Under the pieces are notes generated by a model. That model made no database searches, was not told where the DNA came from, and saw only the letters and a list, made by a program, of their open reading frames with translations. The translations under genes and the position numbers were made by a program. DNA of 64,000 nt from Inia geoffrensis (taxonomy: Eukaryota > Chordata > Mammalia > Artiodactyla > Iniidae): contig CM070916.1 of assembly GCA_036417435.1 (NCBI GenBank), forward strand, positions 21,894,052 to 21,958,051, given 5' to 3'. Numbering within the stretch: position 1 is the stretch's first letter; every line of letters starts with the position of its first letter. Positions 60,227 to 64,000 of this stretch are shown here, one piece after another.

Positions 60227-61574
60227 TGGTTGCAGAGTGTGTGTACAGCCATGCTCAAGAGCAAACCCAAAGAACCACAGAAACATTTACAAAAAAATTA
60301 GGTAATTAGGTGTGAAGGTATCCCCTCCAAAAAACAAACTGGAAGTGAGATGGGGAAAACCAACAGCAATCACAGAACCGTGGGTTATCTTCAGGCGTAT
60401 GGGGGAAAACTGAGGAAGGTGACAGGGCATCTGATGGACGTGGTGAACCTAGGCACTGTGCCCAACTCTTAAAGGCCACCTGCAATTTCTAACCAACAAG
60501 CTCGCTTCCTCCCTGAAGCCAGTGCAGAGATGCTCTGGGGTGGGTAGGCTGTCCAGATGGATTCTTATGTAACACAGCATAGTCACAGGGGTGACATTGC
60601 ATCACTGTCACCATTTTCTGCTTGTTTGAAGCAAGTCACAGGTCCTGTCTACCTTCAAAGGGAGAAGATTACACAAAGACATAAGCACCAGCGAGGCAGC
60701 TTAGAGTGTGTCTGCCACAGTTAGGGTGGGGCAATTGACCCTCATCCAACCTGTCATTAAGTAAAATGGTTCTTTATGAAAGCAGGTCCCTCTGGATAAT
60801 GTAGATTAATACTTCCAGGGTATGACACTCTACCGATCCTACATCTGTGTCTAATTTGTGTCCCTCACAACCATGAAGAAGTTTAAAACTCTGCTTAGCT
60901 TCTCAGTCTCTGGGATCCCATTCTTAATTTTTACCCTATTCTCCTTGGCTTCTATGCAGCTAATCCACAGTTAGTCACTGGCAAAGACCTTGAGGTAAAA
61001 TACTGTATCAAGTGCTGGGCTCATCTCTATGTTTTACCTCTTTCAGAGATCTATCTTGTTGCCTTCGGGTTATCTCATGAAAGTTAGTTTGTAACAGTAC
61101 ATAATATATAATCTTTAAAAATTAATTCTATAGCCATTCCGTTATGCAAAATATCTCATTTTATTATTTTTCTTGTTAATTGTATATTTTTTCTCTGAAC
61201 TAACCTGATCATTTGAAGGTTATATTAGTATACAAAACAGAATATAGTAGGAAAGATACATCTATTTCTGTAAGAAACTTAGAAAACAGGCTTATTAGAG
61301 CATTATAGTTATTAAATATGCTAGAAAAATTTATATGGTTGATAGTGCATTTAAATATTATCCCAACAAAACAAATTGGCCCTAATTAATGAATGGATAT
61401 TTTCAACACCCAAAGACAAATTCAGCTGCTAGCCATTTAACTGAAACATTGGTTGTCCTCTAACATTTTTGTAAGTCATTTGGCAGAAAATATAGGAAGA
61501 AAGCCTTTTTTTAGATGAACCTAAGCTAAAAGTATCCCTTAAGATCCAAGGTAAAGATTTATCACTATGTGCTA
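60227..61574. other. Unassigned DNA with a possible LTR-like segment
   Basis: 60540-60725 ('gggtgacattgcatcactgt', 'gaagcaagtcacaggtcctg', 'gggagaagattacacaaaga', 'gtgtgtctgccacag') resembles the 3' part of an old mammalian LTR, but I cannot name it or find its start. The rest has no recognised feature. Confidence 0.4.
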
Positions 61575-61690
61575 AGACCTTCATCCCCGTGTATTAATGA
61601 GGAGATTCCAGAACATCCAATATAACACAGCTAGCATTTGAAGTATTAACTGACTTCAAATATCAATTCCCTACTCTCCATCCTCTAAAT
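61575..61690 (-). mobile_element. Possible MIR relic
   Basis: Weak reverse-complement MIR resemblance: 'ttaatgaggagattccagaa', then 'aatataacacagctagcatt'. Low certainty. Confidence 0.3.
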
Positions 61691-64000
61691 GTTATACTTC
61701 ATGGAAGATAGGAAACAAAAAGAATTGATCTAAGGGAGGAATACTCCTTGGAAACACAATCTTTCTTATTCTCAAATAGAAAATGAGAGGAAAAATGGTA
61801 CAAAGAAATACTGTGTTGGAGGGAATGAATGAAAGAACTTATGCCTTATGATGTTAAGTTGACCTCCCCAGCTGAATGACAGGAAGCAAGTCTGTACTGT
61901 GAGTGTAAAGTGTGTTGGTGCAACTTACGGATGCATCCTCTGTGCTGCAAAGAGCTTGTGTTTCTGTGTTAGTATGTAAATGTTTTAAACAATATCCAAG
62001 GGTTAACTTATCTCACAGGACTTTCGTAAGTTTGTTTCCTTGTATTGTTTTACGTCTCTAATCTTGTCTCTTATTTTCATTTTTCTGTACAATGGAGAGA
62101 GACCTTAAATTCCTTCATAATGAGTTAAAGTGGCTACTCTCAGATATAAAACTTCAAAGTTCAAAGTTCAAGGTATTGCATCTTTATGCTAAGGTATAAT
62201 ATATTGGGTCCCCACTGATAGCTGGACAGCATGGAAGTGGTAGGACAGGAATCCTGGGATAAAACAATAGCTTTATCCAGGACTTAGTATACTCAAGATA
62301 TACTAATGAGCACATGAGAAAGTGACAGATAGGGACTAATTCTCTGTTTAGCCCATTTTTTCCCCTAAGGCTTTGTAGAAAGCATATTTACATTATTCCA
62401 TTAACTTAAGGTTGTACACCGTGTGAAACATGTTTGAATGAAATACACATTGTGATCATTTGTAAGGTAATGGGCCCTAGGTTCCTTCCCCCTAAGGTGT
62501 TTTTGTCTCAGTCTATGACTTGCTACTGCCTAAGCTATATTTGACTGTTATCTGCCAGTCATTCTGTTCAAATGATCATATTAAGTATGCTCTGAAAAAT
62601 AGATGAGGTAAAACACATGGCATTAATGCTAATAGGAAGCTCCTTTCCAACTTTGTTGGCCTCCTGGCCCAAACTCCTTCACTCTAAAAGACAGAGAATG
62701 ACATCTATTTTCTTTATTACATCAGGTCTTAACCCAACATTAATATCAATTGAATAAAAATCAATTTTAAAACTTCCCCCAAATGTCACATTATTCACAA
62801 ATAGATCATGCTATCACAAAATGCAGTATCCATTAAAGCAGTAAAAGTAAAACACACATGCCCCGTGTTGACATTTCATTGCAGAGCATCTCCACTAATA
62901 AGATTCTGGCTCCAGCTCTAGTTCTAATGCACTTGTGAAACACTAGAAACCAAATATAAATCAAATGTTATAAAGAAGCTCCAAGCTCCATGGCAGCAGC
63001 AGAACCTCAAGAAAAAAAGGCAGTGGAAGGAAAAGGGCAGGGAAGTTCTGTTTCTCCTCCCCTGAAAGACAGGCAAGCATTTTTCTTTCCTTACTCCTTG
63101 TTATGTCTATTGTATTAAAAAGTGTAAATTTTTTTTTTACAGGAAAGGAAACATGTGACTGCAAATACTGTACATACAGTAAAGCCTCAAGAGGTATTTT
63201 TATTTGTGTATATTTATTTATATATACACACACACCTCACACCATTTACAACACTACAACAATAAATGTCTCATGAGGATGTGTGCTTGCACACACACTT
63301 TACTTGATATATACACTATGTTGTCTTATGTTTTATGTAATATTTGATCATATGCTGTTCTTTTTTAATGTGCTCACAACTGCATTTGACTGGTTAGAGG
63401 GATTTTCCATATAACTGTTATTATTTCCCTTCCAAATTCCCCATCTGAATCAGTAACTTTACTACACCCTACAAAAGGGATGATAAAAGTACTGTCTTTG
63501 CCTTACTCCTTTGGTTTTCTTTCACCAGTGAATAAGTTTTCTCTTTTAAATTACATTTTCTCTTTTGATCAAAAGTAGATGTACAGAAAGGTAACTCTAG
63601 GAAGAAAACTTCCAGTTGAACTAATACGGAACCCATTTGCTAATGGTGGGGTGAAAATGTGTTTTTTTTTTAATTAAAAAAATGTAGACCTACAGGCAAT
63701 ATTGTAAAGTATTACAACCATTTCTCAAAAATCCATAAATTTTCTTATGTCTATTAGCTTATTGGCTATCATTGATAAATCATTTATTCATTTAGAATTG
63801 CCTTCCATAATCTCTTCCCATTTCCTATTTAAAATTGGTAATTTTATACTTTCATTAAGTTGCATTAAAGTTTCCCTTTGCTTTTACAGAAATTTGCTAA
63901 ATGTTAAGTTAAATAGCTTCAGAAAGAAGCCAATATTTGAGCAACATATACACTGAAAAACACTGTATTAGAAAAGTTTGATTTTTTTCCCTCTGGAAAT
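61691..64000. other. Unassigned AT-rich DNA
   Basis: No gene or named repeat recognised. A (TA)n(CA)n patch lies at 63212-63238 and short T/A homopolymers near 63127 and 63661. Triplicated 'ttcaaag' lies near 62152-62171. Open frames are under 92 codons and unsupported. Confidence 0.5.

Noticed and set aside
59933..60301. 122-codon plus-strand frame rich in Arg, Ser and Gly
   Set aside because: It is the reverse complement of a CHR SINE plus flank. The same peptide pattern recurs at the other SINE copies.

Overview
This 64 kb window is mammalian nuclear DNA, almost certainly from a whale or dolphin. The best evidence is six copies of the tRNA-derived CHR SINE, the family shared by whales, hippos and ruminants. 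Several have the head (gggcttccctggtggtgcag) and the long GC-rich body typical of cetacean genomes. The two large LINE-1 copies also have the 5'UTR and ORF2 sequence I associate with whale L1. I saw no BovB LINE and no Bov-tA SINE, which argues against a ruminant. I found no intact host gene, exon, rRNA, tRNA or CRISPR. No open reading frame of meaningful length falls outside transposon sequence, so the window is either intergenic or inside a very long intron.

Layout. 1-1.86 kb: a CHR SINE and an old MIR. 1.86-8.96 kb: a full-length but dead L1 (called L1-A here) with 5'UTR, ORF1, ORF2, 3'UTR and poly(A). 9-17.6 kb: mostly unassigned AT-rich DNA with one Tigger2/MER28-like MITE, a (CT)n(CA)n microsatellite and an L2 relic. 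17.6-21.4 kb: an old L1 with a second old L1 nested inside it, itself carrying a CHR-1 SINE. 21.4-33.2 kb: two more MITEs (one inside a MIR), L2 and MIR relics, and a MER5A-like relic. 33.2-35.7 kb: an old L1 split by a fourth MITE and by an MLT1-type LTR. 35.7-36.4 kb: two young CHR SINEs, one internally deleted. 37.4-41.8 kb: a 5'-truncated L1 (L1-B) with a 15-bp target-site duplication. 42-49 kb: MLT1, MIR and L2 relics in unassigned DNA. 49.5-53.2 kb: a three-level nest (old L1, then younger L1, then CHR-2 SINE), followed by a hAT-like relic. 53.8 kb: a perfect 47-bp AT-rich palindrome. 56-57 kb: an unassigned ancient repeat and an L1 fragment. 59.1-60.2 kb: an antisense L1 split by a CHR SINE. 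The rest is unassigned.

No set of genes here works together. The content is a stratigraphic record of retrotransposition: L1 machinery, SINEs that depend on it, and older DNA transposons. The observations most worth checking are (i) two disabling ORF2 lesions that L1-A and L1-B appear to share, (ii) the 47-bp palindrome, (iii) the nested insertions, which give a relative order of element activity, and (iv) an internally deleted SINE with its own target-site duplication. I see no sign of a novel functional system. Repeat family names come from remembered consensus sequences and were not checked with a search.
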